From assembly GCA_025353085.1 (NCBI GenBank), contig JANXRI010000014.1:1-22789 (forward strand): a stretch of 22,789 nt of DNA. Reading direction: 5' to 3'. The notes below the pieces were generated by a model. It had not been told where the DNA came from. It saw nothing but the letters and a program-made list of their open reading frames with translations, and searched no databases. Shown one piece after another: positions 15,985 through 22,663 of the stretch; position 1 is the first letter of the stretch; each line of letters begins with the position of its first letter. The DNA comes from Betaproteobacteria bacterium (GTDB lineage Bacteria > Pseudomonadota > Gammaproteobacteria > Burkholderiales > SG8-41). The position numbers and the translations under genes are program-made.

Positions 15985-17049
15985 ATGATCGACGATACAG
16001 TCATGCGCAAGCTTGGCTACTTCGTTGCGCTGTCGGTGCTCACGCACCTGTGGTTGATGTACGGCGTGCCGATCGAGATGCCGCACTTCGACGCGCCGCC
16101 GCCCATGCTCGAAGCGCGGCTGCAGCCCGCGCCAGCTTTGCCGCCCGTGTTGCCACGCGTGGCACCACCGCCCGCCCAGCCGGCATCGCGGCACAAACCA
16201 GCGGCCGAACAAATTGCGCGGGCACCCTTGCCGGCGCTGCCGCCAGTCATCACATCCTCACCACCGCAAGCGCCGCCGGTGGCCATCGATTACGCACCGG
16301 TTGCAATAGCGCCGCCACCGCCGGCCGTCGCTGAAAGTAAACCAGTGGCCGAACCGCTGCCTGCGCCGGCAGCCGTGCCAGCAAAACCGCTGGCACGCCG
16401 GCTGCCGCATAAAGGCGAGATTGCTTATGCGCTGTATCTCGGCAACGATCGCTTCAACGTCGGTCGCACCCTTCAAACCTGGGAAATCAGCGGCGACCGT
16501 TACCGGCTTGCGAGTATTTCCGAAACGACCGGGCTTGCGTCCGTGTTCAGCCGCCAGCGCATGGCGTATGAGAGCCAGGGCAAGCTCACGCCTGCCGGCC
16601 TGAGGCCGGATCACTTCACGACTGAGCGCGTGCGATCAGGCAAGAGCGAGAAAGCGGCGGCCGAATTTGATTGGGCGGGCGCTTCGGCGGCGATCGGCAA
16701 TCCACCGCGTATCATGGCGTTGCCCGCCGATGCGCAGGACATTGTGAGTTTCATGTACCAACTCGGACTTGCGCCGTTGACGCCGGGACGCATCGAGCTG
16801 CCGATCACCAATGGCTGGAAGCTCGAACGCTACGAACTTGAGATCGGCATTGAAGAAATGCTTGACACGCCGTTCGGCCCGCTGCGCGCCGTGCCGGTGA
16901 AGCAAGTGCGGCGCGCCGGCCAGGAAACCATCGAGTTGTGGTTAGCGCCCGCCTATCGCTGGCTCCCCGTGCGGATCCGTTTCTTTAACCACGAAGGCGA
17001 ACCATCCGGCGAGCAGCTCGTCACCGAAATTCGCGTCAGCGAAGATTGA
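15985..17049 (+). CDS. DUF3108 protein with membrane anchor and proline-rich stalk, second of the pair
   Basis: The 354-residue protein has an N-terminal membrane segment (about 8-26, KLGYFVALSVLTHLWLMYGV) and then a Pro/Ala-rich stretch at about 35-140, like the periplasm-spanning linker of TonB. The C-terminal DUF3108 domain (about 145-354) aligns with the preceding gene: SETTGLASVF, GKLTPAGLRPDHF, FDWAG, SFMYQLGL, TNGWKLERYELEIG, DTPFGPLRAVPV, ETIELWLAP. The layout suggests an inner-membrane anchor carrying the domain to the outer part of the periplasm, with the neighbouring soluble protein as a possible partner. This is inference; the function is unknown. It lacks the TonB C-terminal domain. 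Confidence 0.82.
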   Translation: MIDDTVMRKLGYFVALSVLTHLWLMYGVPIEMPHFDAPPPMLEARLQPAPALPPVLPRVAPPPAQPASRHKPAAEQIARAPLPALPPVITSSPPQAPPVAIDYAPVAIAPPPPAVAESKPVAEPLPAPAAVPAKPLARRLPHKGEIAYALYLGNDRFNVGRTLQTWEISGDRYRLASISETTGLASVFSRQRMAYESQGKLTPAGLRPDHFTTERVRSGKSEKAAAEFDWAGASAAIGNPPRIMALPADAQDIVSFMYQLGLAPLTPGRIELPITNGWKLERYELEIGIEEMLDTPFGPLRAVPVKQVRRAGQETIELWLAPAYRWLPVRIRFFNHEGEPSGEQLVTEIRVSED

Positions 17050-17060
17050 ATTAACTTCGC

Positions 17061-17095
17061 GCCTGATCAGCGCCGCACTTCATTTTAAATCAGGC
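17061..17095 (+). promoter_or_regulatory. Inverted repeat overlapping the ribosome site of the RNA methyltransferase gene
   Basis: GCCTGAT (17061-17067) and ATCAGGC (17089-17095) form a perfect 7-bp stem with a 21-nt loop. The right arm contains the AGG (17092-17094) that is the only ribosome-site candidate for the TTG start at 17101. Folding of the RNA could hide the site. Confidence 0.35.
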
Positions 17096-17100
17096 CCCCA

Positions 17101-18405
17101 TTGCACTCCGCCAACCGCAAGACGCGCACTAAAAAAATCGCGGTTCAAACCAATTCCGCATTCCAGCACTTGGCAGCGGCAGAAGCAGCACTCGAGCGCA
17201 TTTTGCTGATGACGCAGCCCGCGGACGCCGAGCTTCACCGATTTTTCCGCGGCCATCCGGATCTCGGCAAGCACGACCGGCAATTCATCGCCGAAACGGT
17301 GTTCGGCGTTTTGCGGCGGCGCATCGGCATCGAATATCACACCGGCGCCGATACGCCGCGGCGCCTGCTGCTCGCGTATCTCAATCGCGTGCAGGGCATG
17401 AGTCTGCGGCAACTCGAACCGCTGATGGGCAGCGACAACGCGGTGTGGGCGGCCGACTTGAAGGCGCGCCCCGAAGTCGACGCGCCACTGCATGTCAAAG
17501 CCGAACTGCCGCAATGGTTGACGGCGATTCTTGCGCGCGACATGCCGGACGACGAGATTCTGGCGCTCGGCCGCGCGTTGCAACAACCTGCGCCGCTCGA
17601 CCTGCGTGTGAACGCGCTGACCGCGGCGCGCGACAAAGTGATGCAGCAGCTTGCGATCGAAAATCTCAAGGTGCAGGCGACGCCGTACGCGCCGCTCGGC
17701 ATTCGCATCGACGGTAATCCGGCGCTCAGCCTCAATCCGCTCTTCACGAGCGGCCGCATCGAAATACAGGACGAAGGCAGCCAGCTCCTGTGTTATCTGG
17801 TAGCACCCAAGCGGCGCGAGATGATCGTCGACTTTTGCGCCGGTGCCGGCGGCAAAACTCTGGCGCTCGGTGCGCTGATGCAGTCGCAGGGCCGGCTTTA
17901 TGCGTTCGACGTGAGCGACTCGCGCCTGAACAAGATGAAGCCGCGGCTCAAGCGCTCGGGCTTGTCGAACGTCCATCCCCAATTGCTCGTCAACGAAAAC
18001 GACATCAAGGTAAAGCGTCTCGCGGGCAAGATCGACCGCGTGCTGGTGGATGCGCCGTGCAGCGGCTTCGGTACTTTACGGCGCAACCCCGATCTCAAGT
18101 GGCGGCAGACCGAGGCGGGCATTGCGGAACTTACCGCCAAACAGAGCCGCATCCTGACTGCGGCGGCGGCGCTCGTAAAACCCGGCGGACGCGTGGTTTA
18201 CGCAACGTGCAGCTTCGTGCGCGCTGAAAATCAGGACGTCGTCACTGCGTTTCTCGCCGCACACCCCCGGTTCAGCCTGCTGCCGGCAAATCAGGTTTTC
18301 GCCCAATATCAAATTCCGCTCGACACCGGCGAATATCTACAGCTGTATCCGCATCGCCACGGCTGCGACGGCTTCTTCGCCGCCGTGCTCGTTCGCCAGT
18401 CGTGA
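17101..18405 (+). CDS. RsmB/NOP-family rRNA (cytosine-C5) methyltransferase
   Basis: The 434-residue protein methylates cytosine in RNA using S-adenosylmethionine; 16S rRNA is the expected target. A helical N-terminal part (about 20-110) precedes the Rossmann-fold domain. That domain carries DFCAGAGGKT (244-253) for SAM binding, DAPCSGFGT (317-325) and YATCSF (367-372), giving the two family cysteines Cys320 and Cys370. The best start is TTG at 17101, because a stop lies four codons upstream and no ATG or GTG is available. An internal TTG at 17170 is the next option. It lies 51 bp after the DUF3108 pair. I do not give a symbol because some betaproteobacteria have more than one member. Confidence 0.92.
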   Translation: MHSANRKTRTKKIAVQTNSAFQHLAAAEAALERILLMTQPADAELHRFFRGHPDLGKHDRQFIAETVFGVLRRRIGIEYHTGADTPRRLLLAYLNRVQGMSLRQLEPLMGSDNAVWAADLKARPEVDAPLHVKAELPQWLTAILARDMPDDEILALGRALQQPAPLDLRVNALTAARDKVMQQLAIENLKVQATPYAPLGIRIDGNPALSLNPLFTSGRIEIQDEGSQLLCYLVAPKRREMIVDFCAGAGGKTLALGALMQSQGRLYAFDVSDSRLNKMKPRLKRSGLSNVHPQLLVNENDIKVKRLAGKIDRVLVDAPCSGFGTLRRNPDLKWRQTEAGIAELTAKQSRILTAAAALVKPGGRVVYATCSFVRAENQDVVTAFLAAHPRFSLLPANQVFAQYQIPLDTGEYLQLYPHRHGCDGFFAAVLVRQS

Positions 18406-18429
18406 GATATACACCACGACCGTCAACGC

Positions 18430-19017
18430 ATGCGGCGCTGTGCCGTTGTGATATGCATGTCCATGCAATTGCTTATCGCCACGTTGTTGTGCGTTGCCGC
18501 CGCTGCGGCCGGTGCATTTCAACCAGCGCTTCCCGTCGCGCCGTTCGCCGCAACCGGCACCATTCAATATGCGTTTACAGCGGACGATCGTGCGGACTTG
18601 ATGATCATCGCGGCGATCGATGCCGCGCAGAGCCAGGTGTTGATGCAGGCTTACAGCCTCACACACCGCCGTATTACGGATGCGTTGATTCATGCGAAAA
18701 GGCGCGGCCTCGAAGTTGCGGTCATCGTCGATCAGGAGCAAGCGCGCGCCAATCCAGCGGTGAGCCGCGATCTCGCGCGCGCCGGCGTTCCGCTGCTCTT
18801 CGATGCGCACCACTCCGCGGCACACAACAAGGTCATCATTCTCGATTCGGGCCAAGCGGATTGTGCGGTCGTCACCGGCAGTTTTAATTTCACTTACGCG
18901 GCGCAGCACCGCAATGCCGAGAACGCGCTCGTGCTGCGTGGCAATCCGCTATTGTGTGATGCATACTTCAACAACTGGCGCCGCCATCAACTGCATTCCC
19001 ACCAGTTGTCGAGATGA
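18430..19017 (+). CDS. Secreted phospholipase D-family protein (Nuc-type nuclease)
   Basis: The 195-residue protein has a signal peptide (hydrophobic from about 12 to 29) and a single HKD motif, His132-x-Lys134-x4-Asp139 (HNKVIILD). GSFNFT (150-155) and NAENALVL (162-169) follow, as in Nuc-like enzymes that act as dimers. Such proteins hydrolyse phosphodiester bonds; the Nuc branch cuts DNA or RNA, while others act on lipids. A periplasmic nuclease is the most likely role but is not proven. The start may be the ATG at 18430 or an in-frame ATG near residues 10-12. It follows the methyltransferase gene by 24 bp. Confidence 0.88.
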   Translation: MRRCAVVICMSMQLLIATLLCVAAAAAGAFQPALPVAPFAATGTIQYAFTADDRADLMIIAAIDAAQSQVLMQAYSLTHRRITDALIHAKRRGLEVAVIVDQEQARANPAVSRDLARAGVPLLFDAHHSAAHNKVIILDSGQADCAVVTGSFNFTYAAQHRNAENALVLRGNPLLCDAYFNNWRRHQLHSHQLSR

Positions 19018-19074
19018 GTTTCGACATGACGCCGTGCTAGAATTATTTTCAGCATGAACTCCTCCTCCTGATAC

Positions 19075-20361
19075 GTGACGGACTCCTTCGCGCCGCTGCT
19101 CCGCTCGTTATGGGGCGACCTGCAGGACGAACGCTTCCTGTGGCAGGTCGGCACCATAGTCATAAGCCTGTCGTTGGCAGGCTGGTTTTCTTATCTGGTG
19201 CGGCCGCGTCTGCGCGCAGTCGGCGGCAGCAATCCCGATTTCGGGCTCGGCAGTCTGCGCCGGCTGGTCCTGCCGGTCTCCGCGCTTGTATTGGTGCTTG
19301 CCGGTCGCTGGGTACTCGGGCGCTTTCAGGCAAACGTGAGCCTGCTCAATCTTGCCATTCCATTGCTGACCGCAATGGCGATTATCAGTTTTGTCGTCCA
19401 TCTGCAGCGGCTCGTGTTCGCGCGCGGCAACCTGCTGGCGTCGTTCGAACGCACCATCGTCTGGCTGGTGTGGCTCTGTTTCGCGATCTACGTGCTGGGA
19501 CTTGCCCCGGACATACTCGAGTTCTTTGACAGCGTCGGTTTTAAATTTGGCGGCCGCCGCATCTCGCTCTTATTGATCGCCGAGGCCGTCATCTGGGTGG
19601 CCTTCGCGCTGCTGCTCGCGTTGTGGTTAGGCCGCCTGCTCGAAGACCGCGTGATGTCCGCCCAGGGCATGGACATGACGTTACGCGTAATGGTGACCAA
19701 GCTCGTGCGCGCGTTGCTCGTGCTCGCCGCAGTGCTCATCGTGTTACCGATCGTTGGCATCGACCTCACCGCATTGTCGGTATTTAGCGGGGCACTCGGC
19801 GTCGGCCTCGGATTCGGGCTCCAGAAAGTCGCCAGCAATTACATCAGCGGCTTCATCATCCTGCTCGACCGCTCGGTTACGATCGGCGATCTTGTCACGA
19901 TTGAAAAGCATACCGGCAAGCTTACTAAAATGACGGCGCGCTATGTCGTGGTGCGCGCGCTTGATGGCACCGAGGCGATAATTCCAAACGAGACGGTAAT
20001 CACGTCTGCCGTGATTAATCAGTCGTATACCGACCGCAAAGTTGCCGTGGCGATGCCGGTGCAAGTCAGTTACGACTGCGATCTCGACCTGGCGATGCGG
20101 CTATTAAATGAAATTGCCATGCGCCATCCGCGCGTGTTATCCGAGCCGGCGCCTGCCGTACTCATCAAGTCCTTTGCCGAAAGCGGGATAGACCTCGAGC
20201 TCGTCGGCTGGGTCGAAGACCCCGAGCATGGCAAGATCAATTTGCGCTCCGACATCTACTACGGCATCTGGCAGGAATTCAAAGCTAACGGGATCGTGAT
20301 TCCGTACCCGCAACGCGAAGTGCGCATGCTCGGCAATCCGCCGCCGGAAAACGCGAAATAA
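19075..20361 (+). CDS. MscS-family mechanosensitive ion channel
   Basis: The 428-residue protein has several membrane segments (about 24-42, 63-82, 93-113, 126-144, 164-188 and 207-229). The pore helix follows, with the Gly/Ala-rich GALGVGLGFGLQ (239-250) typical of MscS TM3. After it come KVASNYISGFIILLDR and VTIGDLVTIE, which form the start of the cytoplasmic beta domain, then IIPNETVIT and the C-terminal vestibule. It would release solutes upon osmotic downshock. The extra N-terminal helices make it longer than E. coli MscS. The start is a GTG at 19075 with no Shine-Dalgarno sequence; instead CTCCTCCTCC lies just upstream, within a tiny ATG...TGA frame that ends 3 bp before the GTG. Confidence 0.93.
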   Translation: MTDSFAPLLRSLWGDLQDERFLWQVGTIVISLSLAGWFSYLVRPRLRAVGGSNPDFGLGSLRRLVLPVSALVLVLAGRWVLGRFQANVSLLNLAIPLLTAMAIISFVVHLQRLVFARGNLLASFERTIVWLVWLCFAIYVLGLAPDILEFFDSVGFKFGGRRISLLLIAEAVIWVAFALLLALWLGRLLEDRVMSAQGMDMTLRVMVTKLVRALLVLAAVLIVLPIVGIDLTALSVFSGALGVGLGFGLQKVASNYISGFIILLDRSVTIGDLVTIEKHTGKLTKMTARYVVVRALDGTEAIIPNETVITSAVINQSYTDRKVAVAMPVQVSYDCDLDLAMRLLNEIAMRHPRVLSEPAPAVLIKSFAESGIDLELVGWVEDPEHGKINLRSDIYYGIWQEFKANGIVIPYPQREVRMLGNPPPENAK

Positions 20362-20502
20362 GGCATATGAAACATGCGTCTGTGCCGTAATGTCGTTTGC
20401 CGTATAAAGTTCAATTTGAGGCGCCAAAATAGTCCTTTCCCAGCGCTTGTTATTTCAAGTAAACTCGCGCCATTCCAATCAAAATGAATGTTAAATAACT
20501 CT

Positions 20503-21678
20503 ATGTTTTCAGGCATCTTCGTTCTTCCCTGGTGGGGGTATGTGGTGGTCGCCCTGGGTTTTACGCACATCACGATTGCAGCGGTGACGATCTACCTGCA
20601 TCGGCACTCGGCGCATCGCGCGGTCGACCTGCATCCGGTCGTTAGCCATTTCTTCCGTTGCTGGCTGTGGTTGACGACCGGCATGGAAACGAAACAGTGG
20701 ACGGCCATCCATCGCAAGCACCACGCGCGCTGCGAAACCGCCGATGATCCGCACAGCCCGGTCGTGCTCGGGATCGAAAAAGTGATGTGGCAAGGCGCGG
20801 ACCTTTACAAGAAAGAATCGAAGAACGCCGAGACCCTCGAAAAATTCGGCCAGGGCACGCCTGACGATTGGATGGAGCGCAACATATACTCGACGCATTC
20901 GGTCGCCGGCATTGCGTCGATGATGATTATCGATCTGGCATTGTTCGGCTTTATCGGGCTTACGATCTGGGCCGTGCAGATGATGTGGATTCCGTTCTTT
21001 GCGGCAGGCATCATCAATGGCGTCGGCCACTATTGGGGCTATCGCAACTTCCAGGCCGAAGATGCGAGCCGCAACATTGTGCCCTGGGGCATCCTGATCG
21101 GCGGCGAAGAGTTGCACAACAATCACCATGCTTATCCGTCATCGGCGCAACTATCGAACAAATGGTGGGAATTCGATATCGGCTGGATGTATATCCGCAC
21201 GATGGAAATTCTTGGCCTTGCGCATGTGAAGAAGATTGCGCCGAAGGTATTGCTGGCCGACGACAAAACGCAATGCGATCAGGACACCTTGCATGCAGTG
21301 ATCATGAGCCGCTACGACGTGCTCACCCGCTACGCGCGTTCGGTCAAGCAAACGTGTGCTGAAGAGATCGCGCATCTGAAAGCCCGCGCCGTGCGCGTCG
21401 ACCGCTCGATGGTCAAGCGCTGGCTGCATAGCGACGAGAAGAAACTGTCAGCTGTCGAGCTCGAACGCATGAAGGAAGTGCTGAGCAACAGCAAGACTCT
21501 GCACACGGTCTATTCGATGCGCCAGGAACTGACCACGCTGTGGCAGCGCTCGACGGCCAACAAAGAGCAGCTTGTCCGCCAGCTCGAAGACTGGTGCCAC
21601 CGCGCCGAAGCGAGCGGCATCATCGCGCTGCGCGACTTCTCGCTGCGCCTGCGCCGTTATCAGTTGGCGCACGCTTAA
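20503..21678 (+). CDS. Fatty acid desaturase with an extra C-terminal helical domain
   Basis: The first 250 residues are an acyl-CoA/acyl-lipid desaturase. The three His boxes of the membrane di-iron centre are HRHSAH (33-38), HRKHH (70-74) and HNNHH (205-209), with another His in NGVGHYWG near 176, and hydrophobic segments lie between them. It would introduce a double bond into acyl chains to adjust membrane fluidity. From about residue 255 a charged, helical tail of about 135 residues follows (WLHSDEKKL..., VYSMRQELTTLW, EDWCHRAEASGI). It does not belong to the usual desaturase fold and resembles the helical C-terminal part of ISL3-type transposases. I chose the ATG at 20503 because relatives start close to the LPWWGY segment; an ATG at 20488 adds five residues. 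Confidence 0.92.
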   Translation: MFSGIFVLPWWGYVVVALGFTHITIAAVTIYLHRHSAHRAVDLHPVVSHFFRCWLWLTTGMETKQWTAIHRKHHARCETADDPHSPVVLGIEKVMWQGADLYKKESKNAETLEKFGQGTPDDWMERNIYSTHSVAGIASMMIIDLALFGFIGLTIWAVQMMWIPFFAAGIINGVGHYWGYRNFQAEDASRNIVPWGILIGGEELHNNHHAYPSSAQLSNKWWEFDIGWMYIRTMEILGLAHVKKIAPKVLLADDKTQCDQDTLHAVIMSRYDVLTRYARSVKQTCAEEIAHLKARAVRVDRSMVKRWLHSDEKKLSAVELERMKEVLSNSKTLHTVYSMRQELTTLWQRSTANKEQLVRQLEDWCHRAEASGIIALRDFSLRLRRYQLAHA

Positions 21679-21693
21679 ACACAGTTCTCGGCA

Positions 21694-21731
21694 CAAATAA
21701 AAAAGCCCGCGTCAGCGGGCTTTTTTATTTG
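21694..21731. terminator. Bidirectional rho-independent terminator
   Basis: CAAATAAAAAAGCCCGC (21694-21710) and its exact inverse at 21715-21731 form a 17-bp repeat around a GTCA loop. The GC-rich core GCCCGC/GCGGGC is followed by six T residues on both strands. It ends the desaturase transcript on the plus strand and the rpmB-rpmG transcript on the minus strand. Confidence 0.93.
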
Positions 21732-21775
21732 TTGTTTGGATCGCTACTTGCGTCAGGACAACCGCTGTGCCGCGG

Positions 21776-21931
21776 TCACTTGATCTTCGTTTCTTTATAA
21801 ATTACGTGCTTGCGGGCAACCGGATCGAATTTCTTGATCTCGAGCTTGTCCGGCGTCGTGCGCTTGTTTTTGTTGGTGGTGTAGAAATGGCCGGTGCCGG
21901 CCGTCGATTCGAGCTTTATTTTTTCACGCAT
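21776..21931 (-). CDS. rpmG: 50S ribosomal protein L33
   Basis: The 51-residue protein reads MREKIKLESTAGTGHFYTTN at its start, then KNKRTTPDKLEIKKFDPVARKH, and ends KETKIK. This is the standard proteobacterial L33. It contains no cysteines, so it is the zinc-independent (C-minus) form. A GGAGA lies 6 bp before the ATG at 21931. It follows rpmB by 12 bp and the shared terminator lies 45 bp after its stop. Confidence 0.97.
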   Translation of the reverse strand: MREKIKLESTAGTGHFYTTNKNKRTTPDKLEIKKFDPVARKHVIYKETKIK

Positions 21932-21943
21932 ATCAGTTCTCCG

Positions 21944-22180
21944 TTAAATCGCCACGCCGCGCGCGCGCATTTCAGCGATCACAACGTCGATGCCCTTTTT
22001 GTCGATCGTGCGCAGCCCGTGCTGCGAAACGCGCATGCGAACCCAGCGGTTTTCACTCTCGACCCAAAAGCGGCGGTTTTGCAAATTCGGCAGGAAACGG
22101 CGGCGCGTTTTATTGTTCGCGTGCGAAACGTGGTTTCCAATCTGCGGCTTTTTGCCTGTGATGTCACATACACGTGCCAT
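21944..22180 (-). CDS. rpmB: 50S ribosomal protein L28
   Basis: The 78-residue protein matches L28 throughout: MARVCDITGKKPQIGNHVSH at the N-terminus, NNKTRRRFLPNLQ, WVRMRVSQHGLRTIDKKG and the C-terminal EMRARGVAI. Only one cysteine is present, so it lacks the zinc-binding set of the C-plus form. It is a component of the large ribosomal subunit. A GGAG sits 8 bp before the ATG. It is the first gene of an rpmB-rpmG operon with a good promoter just upstream. Confidence 0.97.
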   Translation of the reverse strand: MARVCDITGKKPQIGNHVSHANNKTRRRFLPNLQNRRFWVESENRWVRMRVSQHGLRTIDKKGIDVVIAEMRARGVAI

Positions 22181-22211
22181 GGTGCAACTCCAAGAATTCG
22201 GAAGAGGCGCG

Positions 22212-22239
22212 ATTCTACACTATTTTGGGGTTTTGCCAA
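22212..22239 (-). promoter_or_regulatory. Promoter of the rpmB-rpmG operon
   Basis: On the minus strand TTGGCA (22239-22234, 5 of 6) and TAGAAT (22217-22212, 5 of 6) are separated by 16 bp. Transcription would start about 25 bp before the rpmB ATG at 22180. The strength fits a ribosomal protein operon. Confidence 0.7.
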
Positions 22240-22393
22240 AGCCAAACGTGGGCTTGAGTCCATGCCGAATCAAGAGCTTAGACAATAGCAAGACCGCATG
22301 TTATGCGTGCAATCGGCAAGCGAGAACAAATCGCATGCCTGAGATTCGAGCATCTAGAATCATGTTGAGTGTAAGACCTGATCGTGTGGACTT

Positions 22394-22422
22394 TTGAGTT
22401 GGTCTATAAATTGCGCTATAAG
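22394..22422 (+). promoter_or_regulatory. Sigma70-type promoter with no gene behind it
   Basis: TTGAGT (22394-22399) and TATAAG (22417-22422, 5 of 6) are 17 bp apart. A start near 22429 is expected. No protein-coding gene follows on the plus strand; the transcript would run into the structured region 22541-22662. Confidence 0.5.
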
Positions 22423-22428
22423 AGGACG

Positions 22429-22662
22429 AAATTGCGCAGGCATAAATCTAGCTATTACTATTTAGCGTTTACAAGCACGATGCCTCGAACGTCCGAGCGC
22501 AGCGATAGCCCGGATTGCTTCTCCCTAAATCAGCCCCCGCTCCGCAAACAATGTTGAGCTCACCATTTTTTGCGGAACGTGGACTTATCTAATATGTGGA
22601 GTAGAGGCCTTTCGGGGCCTCGTTCTCCCAGGTGAGGGCCCGGGAGATCTCCACATATTTTT
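22429..22662 (+). ncRNA. Candidate structured small RNA, unrecognised
   Basis: The predicted transcript runs from the promoter at 22394-22422 to a T run at 22658-22662, about 234 nt. Its 3' half has two folds. The first is a hairpin at 22541-22576: TCCGCAAA pairs with TTTGCGGA, then after one mismatch AATG pairs with CATT. The second is a three-way junction at 22591-22659. Its closing stem is AATATGTGGAG with CTCCACATATT (11 bp). One arm is GAGGCCT-TTCG-GGGCCTC with a UUCG loop, and the other is TCTCCC/GGGAGA. Only 1-2 unpaired bases separate the stems. The T run begins in the closing stem, as in a terminator. I recognise no RNA family. It could instead be a small mobile element with terminal inverted repeats, or the 3' region of the minus-strand gene to its right. 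Confidence 0.4.
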
Positions 22663-22663
22663 G

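Noticed and set aside
20446..20459. CTTG-N6-CAAG dyad upstream of the desaturase gene as a possible FabR/DesT-type operator
   Set aside because: Four-base arms are too short and do not match a known operator well.
22341..22362. AGATTCGAGCATCT resembling a tRNA T-arm
   Set aside because: The stem is only 4 bp, and no acceptor, anticodon arm or CCA end can be placed around it.
22495..22518. GAGCGCAGCGATAGCCCGGA-type sequence resembling REP units of Pseudomonas and relatives
   Set aside because: Only a single partial unit without the usual inverted partner; too short to call a REP element.
22500..22560. Minus-strand GGGGCTGATTTAG resembling the 5' end of tmRNA, and GTTGAGC resembling an integron attC core site
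   Set aside because: No tag reading frame, no tRNA-like ends and no matching partner core site with the right spacing were found.
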